IMG/VR virus record: IMGVR_UViG_3300021964_000661
Location: 1-21,360 of that record
Reading direction: 5' to 3' (one strand)
Source of the DNA: a virus
DNA length: 21,360 nt
The notes below the pieces were generated by a model. It searched no databases. It was not told where the DNA came from and worked only from the letters and a program-made list of their open reading frames with translations. The position numbers and the translations under genes were made by a program. Shown here piece after piece: positions 11,802 to 19,381 of this stretch (positions are counted from its first letter, which is position 1; each line of letters starts with the position of its first letter).

Positions 11802-13789
11802 CAGAGTTTTCGTGCGAAGTCTCCCCAACCTTGCGACACCTGCTCGACCGGTTTGACCTTCCCCTCGATCGCAGTGTTGCGCTCCCACTCGGCCGCCCAG
11901 CTCGGAGGGTCGTCCCACGAGATGCGATCCCACTTTTTGTGGTGCATAGCGCCCAGAGCCATGTAGAGCAGATCCCACGGCTCATTGCGAGCTGAGCGGG
12001 GGTTTTCCCATCCCTTTGCGGTGCGAACCTCGGCGCAGAGTTGCTTGTAGAACTCCAAGTCAAGCCACTCGGGAAACTCCACGGCGCCGCGCTGCAGCAT
12101 GCCGTCGAGCTGGTCCTTGAGCACGTTGGAGTTGAGCAACAGCACGGGGATCTCGCCGCGAGCTTTGGCGTGGCGATCCTTGCGCTCGCCGTCAGGGAAC
12201 GTGAGCAGAGAGCGCGGCGCGTCGGCGCGAGGGTTGCCCTTGGTGAGGTGAAACCAGGTGCGAACCTGACGCCAGTAGTCGTAGGCCATGCTGGTGACAC
12301 CCTCCCGGCCGGCCGAGTCACAGAACACGTCGCGCGGTGTCATGGTCCCGAAGCCCGGCACCTCGTAGGTCCGCTGCTTGACCTCCAGGTCGATCAGGTC
12401 CCAATCCTCCAGGTAGGCATGCGGCTCGACCGGCATGCGGTCGCCGTCGCCGTCCAGCCGCAGGCTCTTGGTGATGTCGAAGCGGTCCACCACGGCGAGC
12501 CCTTCCGGTCGCATGCCGATCACCAGCACGGCAAAGCGGGTCTTCTGCACGTCCACCGTGGCGAACAACGAGCGCACCCCGTCAGGCACCGCGCCTCGCC
12601 GCGCCGGCACCGCCTGCGCCCGGTACGCCTCGGCCGAACGCTCCTTGCCGTTGGTGCGGTAGATGTAGGGCAGCCCGAGGTCGGTGTTGGTCACGCTCTT
12701 CAGCGCATCCTGGCTGTTGGTGCGCCGGTACTCCGCTTCGGCCTGGAGCATCTTCTGCACCAGCGTGCCCCAGCTCGCAAAGGCCGCCGCGACCCCCTTC
12801 AGCCAGAAGCTGGCGATGTTGCTGCGGATGGGCTCACCGTCGATCTCGCCGCGCAGAGTGAACCGCTCGCCGTCACGCAGCCACCGGCCGTTGCGGTTCA
12901 AGTCGAACTTGCGGGCCGCCTTGTGCTGGTGATGGCAGTGCGGGCACTCCATGGTGGCCATCTCGCCGGCCTGCACCGGGTTGGCGTCAGGCGGGAAGGT
13001 CAGCAGCGCGTACTCGCCTTCAAACCAGTAGCCGCAGGATTCACACTGCCAGTACCACCGCCTGCGGTCGCCTCGGTTGTAGAGCGCCAGGATGCCGTCA
13101 GCGGGCGGCGCCTCGTGTGCCGTACTGGCGAGCCACTGGGGGTCGCGCTGCGGAAACCCAGGGCTCGACTCACACACGGTTTTGCCGAGCCGGCCGAAGG
13201 TGGTCGTGCGCTTCGTGGCCAGGTCGAACGGATTCCCTTCGCCGTCCACGTCCTGCGGCATGCGGTCGTAGTCAGTCAGGAACACCCAAGGAACCGGGCG
13301 GCCCGACAGCTCGTTGATGGTTGGCCACGACATCGTGACCATCATCCCTGAGCGGAAAACCTTGGTGAAGATGGTGTCACTGCTCGTGCCTCCCAGCAGC
13401 AGCTCGGTCAGCTTTGGGTTCTTGCGCAGCAGGCGGTCGATCCGGCGCCGAGAAAAGTCGCTGGCCGAGTTCATGCTGGTCTGGTAGATCAGCATGTCCA
13501 TCGGGTTGCAGTGCGCCCCGTAGACGATCGGCCCGAGGATCAGGCTCTCGGTTTTCGCGCACTGAGCCGGGCCGACGAAGATGCTCGCCGTGTAGTTGCG
13601 ATCAGTCAGCACGTTCATCGGCTCGACCATGTAGGGTACCTTCTCGTTCAACCACGGGCCGACGTAGGCGCCAGGGTTGTCGAGCCGCAGGTGCTGCGCC
13701 AGGGCCTCGCTCGGCTGGAGGCGCTGGGGTGGCCGCAAGCCCTCCGCCAGGCTGGTGATAACCTCACCCAGGTTGCGATAGTCGGTCAT
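11798..13789 (-). CDS. Terminase large subunit, lambda gpA family (663 aa)
   Basis: ATG 13789 (MTDYRNLGEVITSLAEGLRP) is chosen because GAGGGA lies nine bases before it; ATG 13798 is an alternative. The ATPase domain has an adapted Walker A GPAQCAKTES (73-82) and Walker B VFLTDYDRM (169-177). A zinc-ribbon pair CESC (249-252) and CPHC (282-285) follows, as in GpA proteins. The C-terminal nuclease has ATVDVQKTRFAVLV (Asp413) and VFCDSAGREGVTS (Asp491). The protein packages DNA into proheads by cutting and ATP-driven translocation. It overlaps the small subunit gene by 26 bases. Its downstream neighbour in the ancestral phage has been displaced by the cassette array. Confidence 0.95.
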   Translation of the reverse strand: MTDYRNLGEVITSLAEGLRPPQRLQPSEALAQHLRLDNPGAYVGPWLNEKVPYMVEPMNVLTDRNYTASIFVGPAQCAKTESLILGPIVYGAHCNPMDMLIYQTSMNSASDFSRRRIDRLLRKNPKLTELLLGGTSSDTIFTKVFRSGMMVTMSWPTINELSGRPVPWVFLTDYDRMPQDVDGEGNPFDLATKRTTTFGRLGKTVCESSPGFPQRDPQWLASTAHEAPPADGILALYNRGDRRRWYWQCESCGYWFEGEYALLTFPPDANPVQAGEMATMECPHCHHQHKAARKFDLNRNGRWLRDGERFTLRGEIDGEPIRSNIASFWLKGVAAAFASWGTLVQKMLQAEAEYRRTNSQDALKSVTNTDLGLPYIYRTNGKERSAEAYRAQAVPARRGAVPDGVRSLFATVDVQKTRFAVLVIGMRPEGLAVVDRFDITKSLRLDGDGDRMPVEPHAYLEDWDLIDLEVKQRTYEVPGFGTMTPRDVFCDSAGREGVTSMAYDYWRQVRTWFHLTKGNPRADAPRSLLTFPDGERKDRHAKARGEIPVLLLNSNVLKDQLDGMLQRGAVEFPEWLDLEFYKQLCAEVRTAKGWENPRSARNEPWDLLYMALGAMHHKKWDRISWDDPPSWAAEWERNTAIEGKVKPVEQVSQGWGDFARKLC

Positions 13790-14336
13790 CCCGGTCATTC
13801 CCCTCGTAGCCTGCGAAGTGCTCGATCGCCGCCCGGTGCAGGCTGTCCAGCAGCCCGTCAACCAGCCCGTGCAGCACCTTGCGCTGCGTGCCCGACATCT
13901 CGTCCTGCTGGTCCAGCGCGTTCTCGAAAAGCGTGATTTGCTGGCGCACCAGCCGCATCATCTCCGAGTAGACCGCCTCGACTCGCTCAGTGCGCCACAG
14001 GTTTTTGGCCGCCTCCTCGAACTCCAGGCGCTGGCGCTGGCCAGCCCAGAAGTCCTTCTGCAAGCGCACCGGCATGTCCTCCGGCTTCATGTTGCGGATG
14101 GCCGCGACGATGGCGTCCTCGTCCTGCTCGACCAGCCGCTGCACCACCTCCTGCAGGTCGTAGATCCAGTATGTGGTGGCGCCCGGCCCCTTCTCGGAAC
14201 GCCGGCTGCTGCAGGTCTCCAGCACGCGGTTGAGGGTGTTCCGGTCGCGCCCGATCAACTGCTCCAGGAACCGGTCGCTCACCCCGGCCCGGCAGTACTG
14301 CAGGACCTGCGCGTCGTTCTCGATGCGTTGGCTCAC
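13764..14336 (-). CDS. Terminase small subunit, Nu1/DUF1441-like (190 aa)
   Basis: ATG 14336 overlaps the preceding stop as ATGA. The product begins MSQRIENDAQVLQYCRAGVS; residues about 10-75 look like a helix-turn-helix with wing (LEQLIGRDRNTLNRVLETC ... YWIYDLQEVVQRL), and residues 95-170 form long helices for oligomerisation. The MPVRLQKDFWAGQRQRLEFE segment is characteristic of DUF1441/Nu1-type small terminases, which recognise the packaging site and recruit the large subunit. It directly precedes the large subunit gene. Confidence 0.85.
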   Translation of the reverse strand: MSQRIENDAQVLQYCRAGVSDRFLEQLIGRDRNTLNRVLETCSSRRSEKGPGATTYWIYDLQEVVQRLVEQDEDAIVAAIRNMKPEDMPVRLQKDFWAGQRQRLEFEEAAKNLWRTERVEAVYSEMMRLVRQQITLFENALDQQDEMSGTQRKVLHGLVDGLLDSLHRAAIEHFAGYEGNDRDDRLSQPG

Positions 14337-14614
14337 AGCTCCACCCAGTCATCAAGCCACCGGTTGAAGTCCGGCAGCGAGGAGATCCGCTTCTCGTCCG
14401 CCAGACTCTGCGCCATGTGGACGAGCCCGCCGACCAGCGCGTGCCGCACGCGGATCTCCACGGGGGCGAGCCGATACTGCATCCGGGCGTAGAAGTGCGG
14501 CATCTTCTTCGCGCCGGCCGGGGATTCCATGGTCACCCAAACCCCCGTGTCGTTGAGGTACTGGACCGGCTTCCCGTCCAACCACGCGCGGACCAATTTA
14601 TCGTGATGGTACAT
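14333..14614 (-). CDS. Hypothetical protein between polymerase and terminase (93 aa)
   Basis: ATG 14614 (MYHHDKLVRAWLDGKPVQYL) follows GGAGGATATCGGGT and overlaps the polymerase end by 17 bases; the longer frame from 14674 is discarded. The product has WLDGKPVQYLNDTGVWVTME near its start, a basic middle (MQYRLAPVEIRVRHALVGG) and an acidic Trp-containing C terminus. Its stop overlaps the small terminase start. No family is recognised. Coupling to both neighbours suggests co-expression of replication and packaging genes. Confidence 0.7.
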   Translation of the reverse strand: MYHHDKLVRAWLDGKPVQYLNDTGVWVTMESPAGAKKMPHFYARMQYRLAPVEIRVRHALVGGLVHMAQSLADEKRISSLPDFNRWLDDWVEL

Positions 14615-16589
14615 ACCCGATATCCTCCAGCATTCCGTTTGAGCGATTGATGTACCAATCGTAATCCACATCATCCGGAAACTCGTCCGGTAGCGTCATG
14701 CAAGGTTTTGCCCCATACGACATGGAAACGATGTTCCCATTGCTTGCATAAACGATTGGGCCTGGCGACTGCGTGCCGTAATACCATCGCACGACCTTGC
14801 CGAGGTATTCTTCGCGCTGCGGGGCAAAGCAATTCGCGTAAGCCGTCGATGCGTCGGCCTGAACGCCGTTCTTCTCCCACTTTCGGCCAACCTTGACCCA
14901 ACCGTTGGCCTGAATCACGGGGATCATGTCGCGCACCTTGTCGTCCTTGCGCGGACCGTCACCCCACATCTTCACGCCACCTCCGGTCACTCGCACCACG
15001 GTAACAAACTTGCGGATGTCTCGGCACGCACGGATCGTATCTGAAATGGCGACGCCCTTTTCCAGAAACAGCGCCACAGCATCCGAGCAAATCTCACAGT
15101 CTGGGTTCTTTTTCTCGACAAGCCCGGCCTTGCTGTATTCGCCCTTACGCTTGACTCCGCCGCCCTTCTTGACGGCGATGTAGTTGTTCACATCTCTCGA
15201 ATAGATCGCCGCGTACTCCGCAGTTTCCATAACGAGGCCGGTTCGCATCTGCCAGCCGGCAATCAACATCTCACTGATCGCAATCTGGTCTTTGCGGCAC
15301 TTGACCACAATGCCGTCAGTGTTGGCTGAAATTACCGATATGCCGGCGCGCTCGTGCCACTCGATCAACATCAGCAACGACAACTGACCAGTCACCGTGG
15401 TCTGAATCAGCATAGTCGGGGCAAAAAGAATACTGTAAGGACTCCCGGTCTTGCCGAAAGTCCCGTTAATCATGATCTTCCCTCCCTCATTGCCGACTTT
15501 GGCGTCCTCATACTCATCGCCAGATTTGACGCCAGCCTTCTCCAGTTGACCCTGCTTCTTTTTCGCAGCGAGCCGCTCGTCTTTGATCGACTCGTATTCC
15601 TTCAGGAACAGCGGCCCGAGTGCTTTCGGCCATTCGCCGGAATTCAGGATCAGCGAAGGGTAATAGCTGGCAACGTCGTTGTCGCGCAGCGACCAAACAT
15701 CGTCCGCCACATGAGCGATGCGCTTTTCCTGGCTGTGCAGCCCTCCGATTCCGACCTTGTACGTTGATCCCCCAATCGGTATGCACAACCCCTCCAGCGC
15801 GTCAGGCATGGTGACCGTGCCGCTCGCGCCGAGTCGAAACTCGGCCTTGCGCACCAGATCGAGCGCGTGCTTCAACTGTGGGAGTTCAAATTGAATAAAT
15901 TCGGGCACACGATAACAAAACCGCATGTCCCAGTCTATTTCCGGCTTGTAGATGCGCCGGCCCGCAGCAATCTCACATCGGTATTTGAGAACAGCTTCGG
16001 CAACCTGTGCGTCAGACTTACTGCGAAGGTCGATTCCGTATCGCTTTCCGAGAATCTCACGCTGCTTGATCTGCGGGTGCAGTTCGTCAAAAAGCGCATC
16101 AAGCACGTCAAGGTCGTTTTCGCAATACTGCGACACCTCGATGATCTGCAAAGGCGATAGTTCTGAATCAGGACTGTATGGAAGATCGCGCATGGTGCGA
16201 CAGTGAATCCGCCCGGCGTACTGCTTCTGGGACCCCGCGCCTGGCGCTACTTCCATCACGTCGATGTGGTCGGCAGGTTCCCACCTTGGAATTTCAAGCT
16301 CCCAAGGTTTGATGCGCTCAACGATGATCTTGTCGTTGAGTTGCTTGAGCATTGCAGGATTACAACCATTCAGTGCGGCAGCAATCATCCATTGGTCATA
16401 CCCGCGCCCGTTGAAACTCACAGAGGTATGTGAGTCGAACAAGGCGCGGATCTCAGAGACTTGAGCAGGTGTGAATTGCGCAGATCCGACAAGCGCAAAG
16501 GTGCGAGTACCACCGCCCCTTGGCCTGAATTTCAGCAGCCAATAGTTGGGATAGCACTCCGTGTCGAAACTGGCAATTCGCATGCTCAC
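14598..16589 (-). CDS. Family B-like DNA polymerase with 3'-5' exonuclease domain (663 aa)
   Basis: GTG 16589 overlaps the preceding stop as GTGA; ATG 16583, two codons on, is also possible. Exonuclease motifs: Exo I FDTE (Asp9, Glu11), Exo II SFNGRGYDQW (Asn60, Asp65), Exo III YCEND (Tyr155, Asp159). A GGLHS turn (282-286) links to the polymerase domain, with motif A DVASYYPSLI (Asp305), motif B KIMINGTFGKTGS (Lys371) and motif C SANTDGIVV (Asp425). The usual first Asp of the DTDS motif is Asn423. Only about 65 residues separate motifs A and B, too few for the TPR1 insert of phi29-type protein-primed enzymes. It replicates phage DNA together with the ssDNA-binding protein and the helicase. 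Confidence 0.85.
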   Translation of the reverse strand: MSMRIASFDTECYPNYWLLKFRPRGGGTRTFALVGSAQFTPAQVSEIRALFDSHTSVSFNGRGYDQWMIAAALNGCNPAMLKQLNDKIIVERIKPWELEIPRWEPADHIDVMEVAPGAGSQKQYAGRIHCRTMRDLPYSPDSELSPLQIIEVSQYCENDLDVLDALFDELHPQIKQREILGKRYGIDLRSKSDAQVAEAVLKYRCEIAAGRRIYKPEIDWDMRFCYRVPEFIQFELPQLKHALDLVRKAEFRLGASGTVTMPDALEGLCIPIGGSTYKVGIGGLHSQEKRIAHVADDVWSLRDNDVASYYPSLILNSGEWPKALGPLFLKEYESIKDERLAAKKKQGQLEKAGVKSGDEYEDAKVGNEGGKIMINGTFGKTGSPYSILFAPTMLIQTTVTGQLSLLMLIEWHERAGISVISANTDGIVVKCRKDQIAISEMLIAGWQMRTGLVMETAEYAAIYSRDVNNYIAVKKGGGVKRKGEYSKAGLVEKKNPDCEICSDAVALFLEKGVAISDTIRACRDIRKFVTVVRVTGGGVKMWGDGPRKDDKVRDMIPVIQANGWVKVGRKWEKNGVQADASTAYANCFAPQREEYLGKVVRWYYGTQSPGPIVYASNGNIVSMSYGAKPCMTLPDEFPDDVDYDWYINRSNGMLEDIGYVPSR

Positions 16590-17473
16590 ACCAAGAAGCC
16601 GTTCTGCCGCATCTGCTCGTCGGTCCAGTTGGCACCCTTGAGCGCCTCATAGGTCAGCCCGGCGCTGGTGGCCTTCTCGGTCATGACGGGCACCGGCACC
16701 TGCAGGAAGGCCGGGTTGGGGACAGCCAGAGGCATGGCGGCGGGCACGGCTGGCATGGCGGCGGGCACGGCTGGCATGGCGGCGGGCACTGGAGGCATGG
16801 CGGCGGGCACTGGAGGCATGGCGGCGGGCACTGGAGGCATCGCAGCGACCCCTGGCGGCGCAGCCATGGCGCCGGCCGGCATGCTGGTGGCGAAGCCGAT
16901 GCTGGCGGCGTCACGCTCGCGCTCGATGCGCGGCCCGAAGCCCTGGAAGCACACGGCACCCACGTTGATGTAGACCCCCGGCTTCTGGCGGTCGCCGTTG
17001 CCTTCGGTGCTGATCTCAGCCTGCACGTAGTCGCCCAGGTTGACCTGCAAGTCAACCGGCGCCCGCTGGACGCTCGGCACGTTGACCGCGGTGTAGATGG
17101 TCGGCGCGAAGCCACCGGAGATGCGGATCACCCAGTGACCGGGGAAGCCTTCCTTCTCGCACGGCTTGCGACCGCTCTGGTTGGGCACCTGCGAGTCGCC
17201 GTCAACGATCTTCCAGGCGAAGGTGGGGAGCTGGCCGGCGTTGGGCAGGAATGCGTGCCCGGCCGCCCAAATCTTGGCGCCCCAGTCGGTCTGCGCCCAG
17301 TGCTGCTCACCGCGCTTGGGGATGGCGACACCGTAATACCACACGTCGCGCGGCTGACCCATCTTGGGACCACGCTTGTAGACGTGCGGGTTGCCGTTGC
17401 CGTCCTTCTCCTGCTTTTTGTGGACATCACCCTCGACCAGGCGGCCGGGGGGCAAAAGGAAACGATCAGCCAT
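16586..17473 (-). CDS. OB-fold ssDNA-binding-like protein with Pro/Ala/Met linker (295 aa)
   Basis: ATG 17473 follows CAAGGAGCC; the longer frame to 17638 is discarded. Residues 1-190 form a strand-rich domain with RDVWYYGVAIPK (42-53), FAWKIVDGDS (85-94), GFPGHWVIRISGGF (109-122) and QKPGVYINVGAVCFQGFG (163-180). This layout matches phage ssDNA-binding proteins of the DUF2815 type. Residues about 212-248 are a tandem (P/A)VPAAMP repeat linker, and the C terminus (ALKGANWTDEQMRQNGFLV) is a conserved-looking tip that may contact the polymerase or helicase. It lies just upstream of the polymerase gene and overlaps it by four bases. Confidence 0.8.
   Translation of the reverse strand: MADRFLLPPGRLVEGDVHKKQEKDGNGNPHVYKRGPKMGQPRDVWYYGVAIPKRGEQHWAQTDWGAKIWAAGHAFLPNAGQLPTFAWKIVDGDSQVPNQSGRKPCEKEGFPGHWVIRISGGFAPTIYTAVNVPSVQRAPVDLQVNLGDYVQAEISTEGNGDRQKPGVYINVGAVCFQGFGPRIERERDAASIGFATSMPAGAMAAPPGVAAMPPVPAAMPPVPAAMPPVPAAMPAVPAAMPAVPAAMPLAVPNPAFLQVPVPVMTEKATSAGLTYEALKGANWTDEQMRQNGFLV
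16731..16835. repeat. Five tandem 21-bp coding repeats
   Basis: The unit GGCATGGCGGCGGGCAC plus four variable bases (GGCT in the first two copies, TGGA in the next three) repeats five times in register. It encodes seven-residue VPAAMP(P/A) units in the linker of the ssDNA-binding-like protein. Near-identity between copies suggests recent slippage. Confidence 0.92.
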
Positions 17474-17507
17474 TGTTGGCTCCTTGTTGGGTGAGGGTTG
17501 AATGCTC

Positions 17508-18611
17508 TCAGCTATTGACGGACTTGTCAATAGTGAAGCCAAAGACGCGAGCACCGTCGCGCTGCTGCACGATTTTTTCGGCGCCAGGGGTGCGTTGGAA
17601 CAACGCTTTGACCAGCGGCTCGGACAGGCCGGCGTCAATCGCCTGGTTGGGGGTCATCACCTCCAGAGGTTTGCGCACGTTGACCCCGCACGAATCGGCC
17701 AGCGCCGCCACGGTTTCGGGCGGAACCAGCCACTTCGAGCCGCCGCGCGTGCGCTGCATCTCGTAGCCCGGAAGTTGGCCGGCGCGCACCAGCGGCGCAG
17801 CGGACTCCTCCAGGGCAAGGATGCGAGCCTTCAGCAGGTCCGCTGCACGTCGAGCGTAGCCCAGTTCGACCGCCAGAGCCTCGGGCGGGAGGTCGGCGCC
17901 AGCGGGCCGGGTCGCCTCGCTCATGGCGTGACTTCCGGCCCGCTGGTTGGCGGCGCAATGCGCCCGGCCCGGGCAGTGTTGGCAATGCAGCCCCGCCGTG
18001 GCTGGCGGATCGGGTCGAACCGCCTCCGCGGCAGCATTGGCGAGCCGATTGAAGTGAGCGCGCACTTCGCTCGCAGGCACCGTCCAGACTCGATGCGGTC
18101 CGCTGCCGTCGAAGCAGCGCGGCTGCACAATGTGCAGTCTCAGCATCGGCTCGACCGGCAGTTTTCCGACGATCAACCTGGCGTAGGCCAGGAGCTGCCA
18201 GTTTTCGTACTCGTCCACGTGGCCGTGGCCGAACTTGAAGTCGAACACGTCAAGGATGCCGTTGGCGAGCGTCCACAGGTCCGGGGTGCCCCAAACGTGC
18301 GGCGAGAACGCCGGGTCGGCGTCCAGTCGCTCCTCGACGTGCCACTCCTGGCCGAGCAGAGGGCGGAGGGCCTGCATCCACACTTCCGAGGCGGCCAGCA
18401 TCTCGTGGTCAACCAGCACGCCGTTGGGCGCGCGGTCACCGACCTGGTGAAGCACGCCGTTCGCTCGCTCGGCGCACAGCCAGTGGGCGGCGGTGCCCTC
18501 CTCGGAGGCGTCCGAGTCGCACGACGGGTAGGCTGCGATCATGCCCGGCGCCGCAGCGCAACGCACCCAGATGTGGGCGCTGCTGGGCGCCAGGAAAGCG
18601 TGGGCGCTCAT
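17508..18611 (-). CDS. DUF2800/Cas4-like PD-(D/E)XK nuclease (367 aa)
   Basis: ATG 18611 lies two bases after the preceding stop; the 35 upstream residues of the frame are dropped. The N terminus has PSSAHIWVRCAAAPGM, with Cys18. The nuclease core shows EERL (Glu94), WGTPDLWTL (Asp111), VFDFKFGHG (Asp124, Lys126) and QLLAYARL (139-146). A cluster Cys210-x2-Cys213-x5-Cys219 follows, so an iron-sulfur cluster like that of Cas4/AddB nucleases is likely. Phages often place DUF2800 next to the ssDNA-binding protein and polymerase, as here, suggesting a recombination or end-processing role. Confidence 0.85.
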   Translation of the reverse strand: MSAHAFLAPSSAHIWVRCAAAPGMIAAYPSCDSDASEEGTAAHWLCAERANGVLHQVGDRAPNGVLVDHEMLAASEVWMQALRPLLGQEWHVEERLDADPAFSPHVWGTPDLWTLANGILDVFDFKFGHGHVDEYENWQLLAYARLIVGKLPVEPMLRLHIVQPRCFDGSGPHRVWTVPASEVRAHFNRLANAAAEAVRPDPPATAGLHCQHCPGRAHCAANQRAGSHAMSEATRPAGADLPPEALAVELGYARRAADLLKARILALEESAAPLVRAGQLPGYEMQRTRGGSKWLVPPETVAALADSCGVNVRKPLEVMTPNQAIDAGLSEPLVKALFQRTPGAEKIVQQRDGARVFGFTIDKSVNS

Positions 18612-18613
18612 GG

Positions 18614-19318
18614 TCAGCCGACCAGCTTCATCGCAGCAGCGATCTGCTCGGGGGTCGCGGTGCTGTACTCGGGCAGCGACATCGGCAGACCGTTCTGCGC
18701 CCAGAGCACCGCCCACGTGGCGGCTTCAGCAGGCATGCGCCCGACCAGGGTCTGCACCATCGTCGGGAAGTCGGCCACCGGCGCAGCGGGGACTGCGGGA
18801 GCCACCGGCGCAGCGGGGACTGCGGGAGCCACCGGCGCAGCGGGGACTGCGGGAGCCATCATCTTGGCCGCCAGCTCAGCAGCGGACGGCACGGCCGGAA
18901 TGCTGGGCGGCACGGCCGGAATGCTGGGCGGCACCGGCACGCCGCGCAGTTCAGCTTCCACCTGCAGCACCAGCTCCGGCTCGACGCCGCGCTTCTTGCG
19001 CCAGGTGCCGTCGCCGTTGGTCGCACGGTTGCCGGCATGGATGCGCTCATCCCACTTCAGGCCGGACGCATCCTTCGCATCCGGGTCCGCCGCGGGCTCG
19101 GGGGCAGAGGGCAGCACCGGGGCAGGGGATTGGAAGGTAGCCGCCGCAGCGGGCAATGTAGGGGGCATCGAGAACTGCGGCACCTCCGGGGCCGGGGTCG
19201 GAGCGCCGACATCCGGGCGGTCGCTGACGGGGATCACGCCGGCCGCGCGAGCGATGAAGTCGGCGACCAGGGTGGCCTGCTCGGCGGTGAGGTCGAAGGG
19301 GTTGAAGGTGAATTGCAT
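18614..19318 (-). CDS. Pro/Ala-repeat phage protein of the WDERIH type (234 aa)
   Basis: ATG 19318 is the first gene of the minus-strand replication operon, with a GGAG about ten bases upstream. The protein begins MQFTFNPFDLTAEQATLVAD and contains GLKWDERIHAGNRATNGDGT followed by WRKKRGV, a motif I recall from hypothetical proteins of many proteobacterial phages. Flanking it are Pro/Ala-rich low-complexity linkers, including two sets of tandem repeats. The C-terminal segment (PTMVQTLVGRMPAEAATWAV onward) is helical. No enzymatic motif is seen. It may be an accessory of the replication proteins encoded downstream. Confidence 0.75.
   Translation of the reverse strand: MQFTFNPFDLTAEQATLVADFIARAAGVIPVSDRPDVGAPTPAPEVPQFSMPPTLPAAAATFQSPAPVLPSAPEPAADPDAKDASGLKWDERIHAGNRATNGDGTWRKKRGVEPELVLQVEAELRGVPVPPSIPAVPPSIPAVPSAAELAAKMMAPAVPAAPVAPAVPAAPVAPAVPAAPVADFPTMVQTLVGRMPAEAATWAVLWAQNGLPMSLPEYSTATPEQIAAAMKLVG
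18774..18854. repeat. Three perfect tandem 27-bp coding repeats
   Basis: The unit starting GCCACCGGCGCAGCGG and ending TGCGGGA repeats three times without change, encoding the nine-residue unit APVAPAVPA. Perfect identity indicates recent expansion. Confidence 0.93.
18888..18929. repeat. Two perfect tandem 21-bp coding repeats
   Basis: GGCACGGCCGGAATGCTGGG plus C occurs twice in tandem, encoding a PPSIPAV unit in the same gene as the 27-bp repeats. Confidence 0.9.
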
Positions 19319-19338
19319 GGTGCGCTTGGCTCCAGTGG

Positions 19339-19367
19339 TTGACGGTGAGGCAACTGTAGGCCATACT
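19339..19367 (+). promoter_or_regulatory. Candidate sigma70 promoter for the helicase operon
   Basis: TTGACG (19339-19344), a 17-base spacer and CATACT (19362-19367). The -10 box ends seven bases before the helicase ATG at 19375, so the transcript would be leaderless or nearly so. Confidence 0.55.
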
Positions 19368-19381
19368 GACGGTCATGTCAA
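19353..19381 (-). promoter_or_regulatory. Candidate sigma70 promoter for the minus-strand replication operon
   Basis: On the minus strand a consensus TTGACA (19381-19376), a 17-base spacer and TACAGT (19358-19353). Start near 19346 would give a leader of about 28 bases before ATG 19318. It overlaps the opposing promoter by 15 bases. Confidence 0.65.
19367..19375. promoter_or_regulatory. Possible operator palindrome between the opposed promoters
   Basis: TGACGGTCA is a perfect palindrome around one central base. The half TGACGGT also occurs at 19340-19346 overlapping the other -35 box, 27 bases away. The paired sites could bind a repressor that controls both promoters; no repressor gene is seen in the window. 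Confidence 0.35.

Noticed and set aside
16731-16835. Possible CRISPR array
   Set aside because: The repeats are contiguous, in frame and without spacers; they encode a protein linker.
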